64,000 nucleotides of DNA, from NCBI RefSeq assembly GCF_029227915.1, contig NC_079878.1:32515501-32579500 (forward strand), given 5' to 3'. This document shows positions 34,181 through 48,900 of the stretch, piece after piece. Source of the DNA: Hydractinia symbiolongicarpus (taxonomy: Eukaryota > Cnidaria > Hydrozoa > Anthoathecata > Hydractiniidae). The translations under genes and the position numbers were made by a program. The notes under the pieces were generated by a model. That model was given only the letters and a program-made list of their open reading frames with translations. It was not told the origin of the DNA and ran no database searches. Numbering within the stretch: position 1 is the first letter of the stretch; the number at the start of each line of letters is the position of its first letter.

Positions 34181-35849
34181 TTAATCGCCGGCAAACGAAA
34201 ACCCGCGATTTCCCGTAAATCCCGGACTCGGCCCGTATAGTCAAAAGTATACAAAGAAAGTACCCAGGGAGTAAACTCATTTCCCGAACGATTTTTTAAA
34301 TTATTTTTTCACCACTAAAACGCATGAGACTTGTAGTTTTTAGAAATGTTTTCTTTTTTGATGAGACGCTTATTGAAAGTGGTTTAATCGCCGGCAAACG
34401 AAAACCCGCCATTTCCAGTAAATCCCGGGCTTGGCCGGTATAGTCGAATGTATACAAAGAAAGTACCCTGTGAGTAAACTCCTTTCCAAAACGATTTTTT
34501 AAATTATCTTTTCACCACTAAAACGCATGAGACTTGTAGTTTTCAAAAATGTTTTCATTTTTGATGAGACGCTGAATGAAAGAAGTTTAATTGCCGGCAA
34601 ACGAAAACCTGCGATTTCCCGTAAATCTCGGACTCGGCCCGTATAGTCAAAAGTATACAAAGAAAGTACCAAGGGTGTAAACTCATTTCCCGAACGATTT
34701 TTTAAATTATTATTTCACCACTAAAGCCCATGAGACTTGTAGTTTTTAAAAATGTTTTCATTTTTAATGAGACGCTGAATAAAAGAAGTTTAATCGCCGG
34801 CAAACGAAAACCCGCGACTTCCCGTAAATCCCGGACTCGGCCCGTATAGTCAAAAGTATACAAAGAAAGTACCCAGGGAGTAAACTCATTTCCCGAGCTA
34901 TTTTTTAAATTATATTTTCACCACTAAAACGCATGAGACTTGTAGTTTTCAAAAATGTTTTCATTTTTGATGAGACGCTGAATAAAAGAAGTTTAATCGC
35001 CGGCAAACGAAAACCTGCGATTTCCCGTAAATCCCGGACTCGGCCCGTATAGTCAAAAGTATACAAAGAAAGTACCCGGGGTGTAAACTCATTTCCCGAA
35101 CGATTTTTTAAATTATTATTTCACCACTAAAGCCCATGAAACTTGTAGTTTTTAAAAATGTTTTCATTTTTGATGAGACGCTTAATAAAAGAGGTTTAAT
35201 CGCCGGCAAACTAAATCCCGCGATTTCCCGTAAATCCCGGGCCTGGCCCGTATAGTCGAATGTATACAAAGAAAGTACCCAGGAAGTAAACTCATTTCCC
35301 GAACGATTTTTTAAATTTTTTTTTCACCACTAAAACGCATGAGACTTGTAGTTTTCAAAAATGTTTTCATTTTTGATGAGACGCTGAATAAAAGAAGTTT
35401 AATCGCCGGCAAACGAAAACCTGCGATTTCCCGTAAATCCCGGACTCGGCCCGCATAGTCAAAAGTATACAAAGAAAGTACCCAGGGTGTAAACTCATTT
35501 CCCGAACGATTTTTTAAATTATTATTTCACCACTAAAGCCCATGAGAGTTGTAGTATTTAAAAATACTTTCATTTTTGATGAGACGCTGAATAAAAGAAG
35601 TTTATTCGCCGGCAAACAAAAACCCGCGACTTCCCGTAAATCCCGGACTCGGCCCGTATAGTTAAAAGTATACAAAGAAAGTACCCAGGGAGTAAACTCA
35701 TTTCCCGAACGATTTTTTAAATTATTTTTTCACCACAAAAACGCATGAGACTTGTAGTTTTCAAAAATGTTTTCATTTTTGATGAGACGCTGAATAAAAG
35801 AAGTTTAATCGCCGGCAAACGAAAACCTGCGATTTCCCGTAAATCCCGG
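34181..35849. repeat. Mosaic satellite between the 2842 and 2233 bp blocks
   Basis: Ordinary A and B monomers. The first part follows 28520-29100 shifted by one monomer. Later units carry gtatttaaaaatac with tttattcgccggc, and gggcctggcccgtatagtcgaatg. No other feature is visible. Confidence 0.8.
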
Positions 35850-38082
35850 ACTCGGCCCGTATAGTCAAAAGTATACAAAGAAAGTACCCGGGGTGTAAAC
35901 TCATTTCCCGAACGATTTTTTAAATTATTATTTCACCACTAAAGCCCATGAAACTTGTAGTTTTTAAAAATGTTTTCATTTTTGATGAGACGCTTAATAA
36001 AAGAGGTTTAATCGCCGGCAAACGAAATCCCGCGATTTCCCGTAAATCCCGGGCCTGGCCCGTATAGTCGAATGTATACAAAGAAAGTACCCAGAAAGTA
36101 AACTCATTTCCCGAACGATTTTTTAAATTTTTTTTTCACCACTAAAACGCATGAGACTTGTAGTTTTCAAAAATGTTTTCATTTTTGATGAGACGCTGAA
36201 TAAAAGAAGTTTAATCGCCGGCAAACGAAAACCTGCGATTTCCCGTAAATCCCGGACTCGGCCCGTATAGTCAAAAGTATACAAAGAAAGTACCCGGGGT
36301 GTAAACTCATTTCCCGAACGATTTTTTAAATTATTTTTTCACCACTAAAACGCATGAGACTTGTAGTTTTCAAAAATGTTTTCATTTTTGATGAGACGCT
36401 GAATGAAAGAAGTTTAATCGCCGGCAAACGAAAACCTGCGATTTCCCGTAAATCCCGGACTCGGCCCGTATAGTCAAAAGTATACAAAGAAAGAATCCAG
36501 GGTGTAAACTCATTTCCCGAACGATTTTTTAAATTATTATTTCACCACTAAAGCCCATGAGACTTGTAGTTTTCAAAAATGTTTTCATTTTTGATGAGAC
36601 GCTGAATAAAAGAAGTTTAATCGCCGGCAAACGAATACCTGCGATTTCCCGTAAATCCCGGACTCGGCCCGTATAGTCAAAAGTATATAAAGAAAGTACC
36701 CGGGGTGTAAACTCATTTCCCGAACGATTTTTTAAATTATTATTTCACCACTAAAGCCCATGAGACTTGTAGTTTTCAAAAATGTTTTCATTTTTGATGA
36801 GACGCTGAATGAAAGAAGTTTAATCGCCGGCAAACGAAAACCTGCGATTTCCCGTAAATCCCGGACTCGACCCGTATAGTCAAAAGTATACAAAGAAAGA
36901 ATCCAGGGTGTAAACTCATTCCCCGAACGATTTTTTAAATTATTATTTCGCCACTAAAGCCCATGAGACTTGTAGTTTTCAAAAATGTTTTCATTTTTGA
37001 TGAGACGCTGAATAAAAGAAGTTTAATCGCCGGCAAACGAAAACCTGCGATTTCCCGTAAATCCCGGACTCGGCCCGTATAGTCAAAAGTATAAAAAGAA
37101 AGTACCCGGGGTGTAAACTCATTTCCCGAACGATTTTTTAAATTATTATTTCACCACTAAAGCCCATGAGACTTGTAGTTTTCAAAAATGTTTTCATTTT
37201 TGATGAGACGCTGAATAAAAGAAGTTTAATCGCCGGGAAACGAAAACCCGCCATTTCCCGTAAACCCCGGACTCGGTCCGTATTATCAAAAGTATACAAA
37301 GAAAGTACCCAGGGAGTAAACTCATTTCCCGAACGATTTTTTAAATTATTGTTTCACCACTAAAACGCATGAGACTTGTAGGTTTCAAAAATGTTTTCAT
37401 TTTTGATGAGACGCTGAATGAAAGAAGTTTATTCGCCGGCAAACGAAAACCTGCGATTTCCCGTAAATCCCGGACTCGGCCCGTATAGTCAAACGTATAC
37501 AAAGAAAGTACCCAGGGTGTAAACTCATTTCCCGAACGATTTTTTAAATTATTATTTCACCACTAAAGCCCATGAGACTTGTAGTTCTTAAAAATGTTTT
37601 CATTTTTGATGAGACGCTGAATAAAAGAAGTTTAATCGCCGGCAAACGAAAACCCGCCATTTCTCGTAAACCCCGGACTCGGCCCGCATAGTCAAAAGTA
37701 TACAAAGAAAGTACCCAGGGAGTAAACTCATTTTCCGAACGATTTTTTAAATTATTTTTTCACCACTAAAACGCATGAGACTTGTAGTTTTCAAAAATGT
37801 TTTCATTTTTGATGAGACGCTGAATAAAAGAAGTTTAATCGCCGGCAAACGAAAACCTGCCATTTCCCGTAAATCCCGGACTCGGCCGGCATAGTCAAAA
37901 GTATACAAAGAAAGTACCCAGGGTGTAAACGCATTTCCCGAACGATTTTTTAAATTATTATTTCACCACTAAAGCCCATGAGACTTGTAGTATTTAAAAA
38001 TACTTTCATTTTTGATGAGACGCTGAATAAAAGAAGTTTACTCGCCGGCAAACAAAAACCCGCGACATCCCTTAAATCCCGG
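35850..38082. repeat. 11-monomer block, copy 1 (2233 bp)
   Basis: First copy of a block repeated at exactly 2233 (11 monomers). It introduces the gaatccagggtg subfamily, first seen near 36493. It also carries the tattatc unit (37281) with ccgggaaacg and ccgtaaaccccgg, and taggtttcaaaaatg at 37378. The odd monomer count slips the A/B phase. Confidence 0.88.
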
Positions 38083-40315
38083 ACACGGCCCGTATAGTCA
38101 AAAGTATACAAAGAAAGTACCCGGGGTGTAAACTCATTTCCCGAACGATTTTTTAAATTATTATTTCACAACTAAAGCCCATGAAACTTGTAGTTTTTAA
38201 AAATGTTTTCATTTTTGATGAGACGCTTAATAAAAGAGGTTTAATCGCCGGCAAACGAAATCCCGCGATTTCCCGTAAATCCCGGGCCTGGCCCGTATAG
38301 TCGAATGTATACAAAGAAATTACCCAGGAAGTAAACTCATTTCCCGAACGATTTTTTAAATTTTTTTTTCACCACTAAAACGCATGAGACTTGTAGTTTT
38401 CAAAAATGTTTTCATTTTTGATGAGACGCTGAATAAAAGAAGTTTAATCGCCGGCAAACGATAACCTGCGATTTCCCGTAAATCCCGGACTCGGCCCGTA
38501 TAGTCAAAAGTATACAAAGAAAGTACCCGGGGTGTAAACTCATTTCCCGAACGATTTTTTAAATTATTTTTTCACCACTAAAACGCATGAGACTTGTAGT
38601 TTTCAAAAATGTTTTCATTTTTGATGAGACGCTGAATGAAAGAAGTTTAATCGCCGGCAAACGAAAACCTGCGATTTCCCGTAAATCCCGGACTCGGCCC
38701 GTATAGTCAAAAGTATACAAAGAAAGAATCCAGGGTGTAAACTCATTTCCCGAACGATTTTTTAAATTATTATTTCACCACTAAAGCCCATGAGACTTGT
38801 AGTTTTCAAAAATGTTTTCATTTTTGATGAGACGCTGAATAAAAGAAGTTTAATCGCCGGCAAACGAAAACCTGCGATTTCCCGTAAATCCCGGACTCGG
38901 CCCGTATAGTCAAAAGTATACAAAGAAAGTACCCGGAGTGTAAACTCATATCCCGAACGATTTTTTAAATTATTATTTCACCACTAAAGCCCATGAGACT
39001 TGTAGTTTTCAAAAATGTTTTCATTTTTGATGAGACGCTGAATGAAAGAAGTTTAATCGCCGGCAAACGAAAACCTGCGATTTCCCGTAAATCCCGGACT
39101 CGGCCCGTATAGTCAAAAGTATACAAAGAAAGAATCCAGGGTGTAAACTCATTCCCCGAACGATTTTTTAAATTATTATTTCGCCACTAAAGCCCATGAG
39201 ACTTGTAGTTTTCAAAAATGTTTTCATTTTTGATGAGACGCTGAATAAAAGAAGTTTAATCGCCGGCAAACGAAAACCTGCGATTTCCCGTAAATCCCGG
39301 ACTCGGCCCGTATAGTCAAAAGTATAAAAAGAAAGTACCCGGGGTGTAAACTCATTTCCCGAACGATTTTTTAAATTATTATTTCGCCACTAAAGCCCAT
39401 GAGACTTGTAGTTTTCAAAAATGTTTTTATTTTTGATGAGACGCTGAATAAAAGAAGTTTAATCGCCGGGAAACAAAAACCCGCCATTTCCCGTAAACCC
39501 CGGACTCGGTCCGTATTATCAAAAGTATGCAAAGAAAGTACCCAGGGAGTAAACTCATTTCCCGAACGATTTTTTAAATTTTTGTTTCACCACTAAAACG
39601 CATGAGACTTGTAGGTTTCAAAAATGTTTTCATTTTTGATGAGACGCTGAATAAAAGAAGTTTAATCGCCGGCAAACGAAAACCTGCGATTTCCCGTAAA
39701 TGCTGGACTCGGCCCGTATAGTCAAACGTATACAAAGAAAGTACCCAGGGTGTAAACTCATTTCCCGAACGATTTTTTAAATTATTATTTCACCACTAAA
39801 GCCCATGAGACTTGTAGTTCTTAAAAATGTTTTCATTTTTGATGAGACGCTGAATAAAAGAAGTTTAATCGCCGGCAAACGAAAACCCGCCATTTCTCGT
39901 AAACCCCGGACTCGGCCCGCATAGTCAAAAGTATACAAAGAAAGTACCCAGGGAGTAAACTCATTTTCCGAACGATTTTTTAAATTATTTTTTCACCACT
40001 AAAACGCATGAGACTTGTAGTTTTCAAAAATGTTTTCATTTTTGATGAGACGCTGAATAAAAGAAGTTTAATCGCCGGCAAACGAAAACCTGCCATTTCC
40101 CGTAAATCCCGGACTCGGCCGGCATAGTCAAAAGTATACAAAGAAAGTACCCAGGGTGTAAACGCATTTCCCGAACGATTTTTTAAATTATTATTTCACC
40201 ACTAAAGCCCATGAGACTTGTAGTATTTAAAAATACTTTCATTTTTGATGAGACGCTGAATAAAAGAAGTTTACTCGCCGGCAAACAAAAACCCGCGACT
40301 TCCCGTAAATCCCGG
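38083..40315. repeat. 11-monomer block, copy 2 (2233 bp)
   Basis: Second copy in register. Its own markers include cacaactaaagcccatgaaac at 38167, cccggagtg at 38933 and ctcatatcccg at 38946. The tattatc unit recurs at 39514. It differs from copy 1 by scattered substitutions such as atgtttttatt at 39421. Confidence 0.88.
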
Positions 40316-41885
40316 ACACGGCCCGTATAGTCAAAAGTATACAAAGAAAGTACCCGGGGTGTAAACTCATTTCTCGAACGATTTTTTAAATTATTATTTC
40401 ACAACTAAAGCCCATGAAACTTGTAGTTTTTAAAAATGTTTTCATTTTTGATGAGACGCTTAATAAAAGAGGTTTAATCGCCGGCAAACGAAATCCCGCG
40501 ATTTCCCGTAAATCCCGGGCCTGGCCCGTATAGTCGAATGTATACAAAGAAAGTACCCAGGAAGTAAACTCATTTCCCGAACGATTTTTTAAATTTTTTT
40601 TTCACCACTAAAACGCATGAGACTTGTAGTTTTCAAAAATGTTTTCATTTTTGATGAGACGCTGAATAAAAGAAGTTTAATCGCCGGCAAACGAAAACCT
40701 GCGATTTCCCGTAAATCCCGGACTCGGCCCGTATAGTCAAAAGTATACAAAGAAAGTACCCGGGGTGTAAACTCATTTCCCGGAAGATTTTTTAAATTAT
40801 TTTTTCACCACTAAAACGCATGAGACTTGTAGTTTTCAAAAATGTTTTCATTTTTGATGAGACGCTGAATGAAAGAAGTTTAATCGCCGGCAAACGAAAA
40901 CCTGCGATTTCCCGTAAATCCCGGACTCGGCCCGTATAGTCAAAAGTATAAAAAGAAAGAATCCAGGGTGTAAACTCATTTCCCGAACGATTTTTTAAAT
41001 TATTATTTCACCACTAAAGCCCATGAGACTTGTAGTTTTCAAAAATGTTTTCATTTTTGATGAGACGCTGAATAAAAGAAGTTTAATCGCCGGCAAACGA
41101 AAACCTGCGATTTCCCGTAAATCCCGGACTCGGCCCGTATAGTCAAAAGTATACAAAGAAAGTACCCGGAGTGTAAACTCATATCCCGAACGATTTTTTA
41201 AATTATTATTTCACCACTAAAGCCCATGAGACTTGTAGTTTTCAAAAATGTTTTCATTTTTGATGAGACGCTGAATGAAAGAAGTTTAATCGCCGGCAAA
41301 CGAAAACCTGCGATTTCCCGTAAATCCCGGACTCGGCCCGTATAGTCAAAAGTATACAAAGAAAGAATCCAGGGTGTAAACTCATTTCCCGAACGATTTT
41401 TTAAATTATTATTTCACCACTAAAGCCCATGAGACTTGTAGTTTTCAAAAATGTTTTAATTTTTGATGAGACGCTGAATAAAAGAAGTTTAATCGCCGGC
41501 AAACGAAAACCTGCGATTTCCCGTAAATCCCGGACTCGGCCCGTATAGTCAAAAGTATACAAAGAAAGTACCCGGGGTGTAAACTCATTTCCCGAACGAT
41601 TTTTTAAATTATTATATCACCACTAAAGCCCATGAGACTTGTAGTTTTCAAAAATGTTTTCATTTTTGATGAGACGCTGAATAAAAGAAGTTTAATCGCC
41701 GGGAAACGAAAACCCGCCATTTCCCGTAAACCCCGGACTCGGTCCGTATTATCAAAAGTATACAAAGAAAGTACCCAGGGAGTAAACTCATTTCCCGAAC
41801 GATTTTTTAAATTATTGTTTCACCACTAAAACGCATGAGACTTGTAGGTTTCAAAAATGTTTTCATTTTTGATGAGACGCTGAAT
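40316..41885. repeat. 11-monomer block, partial copy 3
   Basis: Third copy, with cacaactaaag at 40400 and cccggagtg at 41166. It is followed to about 41885, where tgaatgaaag replaces the expected tgaataaaag and the array switches to repeating its last five monomers. Confidence 0.85.
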
Positions 41886-42900
41886 GAAAGAAGTTTAATC
41901 GCCGGCAAACGAAAACCTGCGATTTCCCGTAAATCCTGGACTCGGCCCGTATAGTCAAAAGTATACAAAGAAAGAATCCAGGGTGTAAACTCATTTCCCG
42001 AACGATTTTTTAAATTATTATTTCACCACTAAAGCCCATGAGACTTGTAGTTTTCAAAAATGTTTTCATTTTTGATGAGACGCTGAATAAAAGAAGTTTA
42101 ATCGCCGGCAAACGAAAACCTGCGATTTCCCGTAAATCCCGGACTCGGCCCGTATAGTCAAAAGTATACAAAGAAAGTACCCGGAGTGTAAACTCATATC
42201 CCGAACGATTTTTTAAATTATTATTTCACCACTAAAGCCCATGAGACTTGTAGTTTTCAAAAATGTTTTCATTTTTGATGAGACGCTGAATGAAAGAAGT
42301 TTAATCGCCGGCAAACGAAAACCTGCGATTTCCCGTAAATCCCGGACTCGGCCCGTATAGTCAAAAGTATACAAAGAAAGAATCCAGGGTGCAAACTCAT
42401 TTCCCGAACGATTTTTTAAATTATTATTTCACCACTAAAGCCCATGAGACTTGTAGTTTTCAAAAATGTTTTCATTTTTGATGAGACGCTGAATAAAAGA
42501 AGTTTAATCGCCGGCAAACGAAAACCTGCAATTTCCCGTAAATCCCGGACTCGGCCCGTATAGTCAAAAGTATACAAAGAAAGTACCCGGGGTGTAAACT
42601 CATTTCCCGAACGATTTTTTAAATTATTATTTCACCACTAAAGCCCATGAGACTTGTAGTTTTCAAAAATGTTTTCATTTTTGATGAGACGCTGAATAAA
42701 AGAAGTTTAATCGCCGGGAAACGAAAACCCGCCATTTCCCGTAAACCCCGGACTCGGTCCGTATTATCAAAAGTATACAAAGAAAGTACCCAGGGAGTAA
42801 ACTCATTTCCCGAACGATTTTTTAAATTATTGTTTCACCACTAAAACGCATGAGACTTGTAGGTTTCAAAAATGTTTTCATTTTTGATGAGACGCTGAAT
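40871..42900. repeat. 5-monomer tandem duplication (1015 bp step)
   Basis: 40871-41885 is repeated as 41886-42900 at offset 1015 (exactly five monomers). The same run of gaatccagggtg, cccggagtg, gaatccagggtg and tattatc units appears in both. It is nested in the third 2233 bp copy, so it is younger than that expansion. Confidence 0.87.
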
Positions 42901-45900
42901 GAAAGAAGTTTAGTCGCCGGCAAACGAAAACCTGCGATTTCCCGTAAATCCTGGACTCGGCCCGTATAGTCAAAAGTATACAAAGAAAGAATCCATGGTG
43001 TAAACTCATTTCCCGAACGATTTTTTAAATTATTATTTCACCACTAAAGCCCATGAGACTTGTAGTTTTTAAAAATGTTTTCATTTTTAATGAGATGCTG
43101 AATAAAAGAAGTTTAATCGCCGGCAAACGAAAACCTGCGACTTTCCGTAAATCCCGGACTCGGCCCGTATAGTCAAAAGTATACAAAGAAAGTACCCAGG
43201 GAGTAAACTCATTTCCCGAACGATTTTTTAAATTATATTTTCACCACTAAAACGCATGAGACTTGTAGTTTTCAAAAATGTTTTCATTTTTGATGAGACG
43301 CTGAATGAAAAAAGTTTAATCGCCGGCAAACGAAAACCTGCGATTTCCCGTAAATCCCGGACTCGGCCCGTATAGTCAAAAGTATACCAAGAAAGTACCC
43401 AGGGTGTAAACTCATTTCCCGAACGATTTTTTAAATTATTATTTCACCACTAAAGCCCATGACACTTGTAGTTTTTAAAAATGTTTTCATTTTTGATGAG
43501 ACGCTGGATAAAAGAAGTTTAATCGCCGGCAAACGAAAACCCGCCATTTCCCGTAAACCCCGGACTCGGCCCGCATAGTCAAAAGTATACAAAGAAAGTA
43601 CCCAGGGAGTAAACTCATTTCCCGAACGATTTTTTAAATTATTTTTTCACCACTAAAACGCATGAGACTTGTAGTTTTCAAAAATGTTTTCGTTTTTGAT
43701 GAGACGCTGAATAAAAGAAGTTTAATCGCCGGCAAACGAAAACCTGCGATTTCCCGTAAATCCCGGACTCGTCCCGTATAGTCAAAAGTTTACAAAGAAA
43801 GTACCCGGGGTGTAAACTCATTTCCCGAACCATTTTTTAAATTATTATTTCACCACTACAGCCCATGAGACTTGTAGTTTTTAAAAATGTTTTCATTTTT
43901 GATGAGACGCTTAATAAAAGAGGTTTAATCGCCGGCAAACGAAATCCCACGATTTCCCGTAAATCCCGGGCTTGGCCCGTATAGTCGAATGTATACAAAG
44001 AAAGTACCCAGGAAGTAAACTCATTTCCCAAACGATTTTTTAAATTTTTTTTTCACCACTAAAACGCATGAGACTTGTAGCTTTCAAAAATGTTTTCATT
44101 TTTGATGAGACGCTGAATCAAAGAAGTTTAATCGCCGGCAAACGAAAACCTGCGATTTCCCGTAAATCCTGGACTCGGCCCGTATAGTCAAAAGTATACA
44201 AAGAAAGTACCCAGGGAGTAAACTCATTTCCCAAACGATTTTTTAAATTATTATTTCACCACTAAAACGCATGAGACTTGTAGTTTTCAAGAATGTTTTC
44301 ATTTTTGATGAGACGCTGAATAAAAGCAGTTTAATCGCCGGCAAACGAAAACCTGCGATTTCCCGTAAATCCCGGACTAGGCCCGTATAGACAAAAGTAT
44401 ACAAAGAAATTACCCCGGGAGTAAACTCATTTTCAGAACGATTTTTTAATTCATTTTTTCACCACTAAAACGCATGAGACTTGTAGTTTCCAAAAATGTT
44501 TACATTTTTGTTGAGACGCTGAAAAAAAGAAGTTTAATCGCCGGCAAACGAAAACCTGCGATTTCCCGTAAATCCCGGACTCGGCCCGTATAGTCAAAAG
44601 TATACAAAGAGAGTACCCAGGGAGTAAACTCATTTCCCGAACGATTTTTTAAATTATTTTTTCACCACTAAAAGCCATGAGACTTGTAGTTTTTAGAAAT
44701 GTTTTCTTTTTTGATGAGACGCTTAATGAAAGTGGTTTAATCGCCGGCAAACGAAAACCCGCCATTTCCCGTAAATCCCGGGCTTGGCCGGTATAGTTGA
44801 ATGTATACAAAGAAAGTACCCTGTGAGTAAACTCCTTTCCAAAACGATTTTTTATATTATCTTTTCACCACTAAAACGCATGAGACTTGTAGTTTTTAGA
44901 AATGTTTTCTTTTTTGATGAGACGCTTAATGAAAGTGGTTTAATCGCCGGCAAACGAAAACCCGCCATTTCCCGTAAATCCCGGGCTTGGCCGGTATAGT
45001 CGAATGTATACAAAGAAAGTACCCTGTGAGTAAACTCCTTTCCAAAACGATTTTTTATATTATCTTTTCACCACTAAAACGCATGACACTTGCAGTTTTC
45101 AAAAATGTTTTCATTTTTGATGAGACGCTGAATAAAAGAAGTTTAATCGCCGGCAAACGAAAACCCGCCATTTCCCGTAAACCCCGGACTCGGTCCGTAT
45201 AATCAAAAGTATACAAAGAAAGTACCCAGGAAGTAAACTCATTTCCCGAACGCTTTTTTATATTATTTTGTCACCACTAAAACGCATGAGACTTGTAGTT
45301 TTCAAAAATGTTTTCATTTTTAATGAGACGCTGATTAAAGGAAGTTTAATCGCCGGCAAACGAAAACCCGCGACTTCCCGTAAATCCCGGACTCGGCCCG
45401 TATAATCAAAAGTATACAAAGAAAGTACCCAAGGAGTAAACTCATTTCCCGAACGATTTTTTAAATTATTATTTCACCACTAAAGCCCATAAGACTTGTA
45501 GTTTTTAAAAATGTTTTCATTTTTGATGAGACGCTGAATAAAAGAAGTTTAATCGCCGGCAAACGATAACCCGCCATTTCCCGTAAACCCCGGCCTCGGC
45601 CCGCATAGTCAAAAGTATACAAAGAAAGTACCCAGGGAGTAAACTCATTTCCCGAACGATTTTTTAAATTATTTTTTCACCACTAAAACGCATGAGACTT
45701 GTAGTTTTCAAAAATGTTTTCATTTTTGATGAGACGCTGAATAAAAGAAGTTTAATCGCCGGAAAACGAAAACCTGCGATTTCCCGTAAATCCCGGCCTC
45801 GGCCCGCATAGTCAAAAGTATACAAAGAAAGTACCCAGGGTGTAAACTCATTTCTCGAACGATTTTTTAAATTATTATTTCACCACTAAAGCCCATGAGA

Positions 45901-48900
45901 CTTGTAGTATTTAAAAATACTTTCATTTTTGATGAGACGCTGAATAAAAGAAGTTTACTCGCCGGCAAACAAAAACCCGCGACTTCCCGTAAATCCCGGA
46001 CTCGGCCCGTATAGTCAAAAGTATACAAAGAAAGTACCCAGGGAGTAAACTCATTTCCCGAACGATTTTTTAAATTATATTTTCACCACTAAAACGCATG
46101 AGACTTGTAGTTTTCAAAAATGTTTTCATTTTTGATGAGACGCTGAATGAAAGAAGTTTAATCGCCGGCAAACGAAAACCTGCGATTTCCCGTAAATCCC
46201 GGACTCGGCCCGTAAAGTCAAAAATATACAAAGAAAGTACCCGGGGTGTAAACTCATTTCCCGAACGATTTTTTAAATTATTATTTCACCACTAAAGCCC
46301 ATGAGACTTGTAGTTTTTAAAAATTTTTTCATTTTTAATGAGACGCTGAATAAAAGAAGTTTAATCGCCGGCAAACGAAAACCCGCCATTTCCCGTAAAC
46401 CCCGGCCTCGGCCCGCATAGTCAAAAGTATACAAAGAAAGTACCCAGGGAGTAAACTCATTTCCCGAACGATTTTTTAAATTATTTTTTCACCACTAAAA
46501 CGCATGAGACTTGTAGTTTTCAAAAATGTTTTCATTTTTGATGAGACGCTGAATAAAAGAAGTTTAATTGCCGGCAAACGAAAACCTGCGATTTCCCGTA
46601 AATCCCGGACTCGGCCCGCATAGTCAAAAGTATACAAAGAAAGTACCCAGGGTGTAAACTCATTTCTCGAACGATTTTGTAAATTATTATTTCACCACTA
46701 AAGCCCATGAGACTTGTAGTATTTAAAAATACTTTCATTTTTGATGAGACGCTGAATAAAAGAAGTTTACTCGCCGGCAAACAAAAACCCGCGACTTCCC
46801 GTAAATCCCGGACTCGGCCCGTATAGTCAAAAGTATACAAAGAAAGTACCCGGGGTGTAAACTCATTTCCCAAACGATTTTTTAAATTATTATTTCACCA
46901 CTAAAGCCCATGAGACTTGTAGTTTTCAAAAATGTTTTCATTTTTGATGAGACGCTGAATAAAAGAAGTTTAATCGCCGGCAAACGAAAACCTGCGATTT
47001 CCCGTAAATCCCGGACTCGGCCCGTATAGTCAAAAGTATAAAAAGAAAGTACCCGGGGTGTAAACTCATTTCCCGAACGATTTTTTAAATTATTATTTCA
47101 CCACTAAAGCCCATGAGACTTGTAGTATTTAAAAATACTTTCATTTTTGATGAGACGCTGAGTAAAAGAAGTTTACTCGCCGGCAAACAAAAACCCGCGA
47201 CTTCCCGTAAATCTCGGACTCGGCCCGTATAGTCAAAAGTATACAAAGAAAGTACCCGGGGTGTAAACTCATTTCCCGAACGATTTTTTAAATTATTATT
47301 TCACCACTAAAGCCCATGAAACTTGTAGTTTTTAAAAATGTTTTCATTTTTGATGAGACGCTTAATAAAAGAGGTTTAATCGCCGGCAAACGAAATCCCG
47401 CGATTTCCCGTAAATCCCGGGCCTTTCCCGTATAGTCGAATGTATACAAAGAAAGTACCCAGGAAGTAAACTCATTTCCCGAACGATTTTTTAAATTTTT
47501 TTTTCACCACTAAAACGCATGAGACTTGTAGTTTTCAAAAATGTTTTCATTTTTGATGAGACGCTGAATAAAAGAAGTTTAATCGCCGGCAAACGAAAAC
47601 CTGCGATTTCCCGTAAATCCCGGACTCGGCCCGTATAGTCAAAAGTATACAAAGAAAGTACCCGGGGTGTAAACTCATTTCCCGAACGATTTTTTAAATT
47701 ATTTTTTCACCACTAAAACGCATGAGACTTGTAGTTTTCAAAAATGTTTTCATTTTTGATGAGACGCTGAATGAAAGAAGTTTAATCGCCGGCAAACGAA
47801 AACCTGCGATTTCCCGTAAATCCCGGACTCGGCCCGTATAGTCAAAAGTATACAAAGAAAGAATCCAGGGTGTAAACTCATTTCCCGAACGATTTTTTGA
47901 ATTATTATTTCACCACTAAAGCCCATGAGACTTGTAGTTTTCAAAAATGTTTTCATTTTTGATGAGACGCTGAATAAAAGAAGTTTAATCGCCGGCAAAC
48001 GAAAACCTGCGATTTCCCGTAAATCCCGGACTCGGCCCGTATAGTCAAAAGTATACAAAGAAAGTACCCGGAGTGTAAACTCATATCCCGAACGATTTTT
48101 TAAATTATTATTTCACAACTAAAGCCCATGAGACTTGTAGTTTTCAAAAATGTTTTCATTTTTGATGAGACGCTGAATGAAAGAAGTTTAATCGCCGGCA
48201 AACGAAAACCTGCGATTTCCCGTAAATCCCGGACTCGGCCCGTATAGTCAAAAGTATACAAAGAAAGAATCCAGGGTGTAAACTCATTTCCCGAACGATT
48301 TTTTAAATTATTATTTCACCACTAAGACCCATGAGACTTGTAGTTTTTAAAAATGTTTTCATTTTTGATGAGACGCTGAATGAAAGAAGTTTAATCGCCG
48401 GCAAACGAAAACCTTCGATTTCCCGTAAATCCCGGACTCGGCCCGTATAGTCAAAAGTATACAAAGAAAGAATCCAGGGTGTAAACTCATTTCCCGAACG
48501 ATTTTTTAAATTATTATTTCACCACTAAAGCCCATGAGACTTGTAGTTTTCAAAAATGTTTTCATTTTTGATGAGACGCTGAATAAAAGAAGTTGAATCG
48601 CCGGCAAACGAAAACCTGCGATTTCCCGTAAATCCCGGACTCGGCCCGTATAGTCAAAAGTATACAAAGAAAGTACCCGGAGTGTAAACTCATATCCCGA
48701 ACGATTTTTTAAATTATTATTTCACCACTAAAGCCCATGAGACTTGTAGTTTTCAAAAATGTTTTCATTTTTGATGAGACGCTGAATGAAAGAAGTTTAA
48801 TCGCCGGCAAACGAAAACCTTCGATTTCCCGTAAATCCCGGACTCGGCCCGTATAGTCAAAAGTATACAAAGAAAGAATCCAGGGTGTAAACTCATTTCC

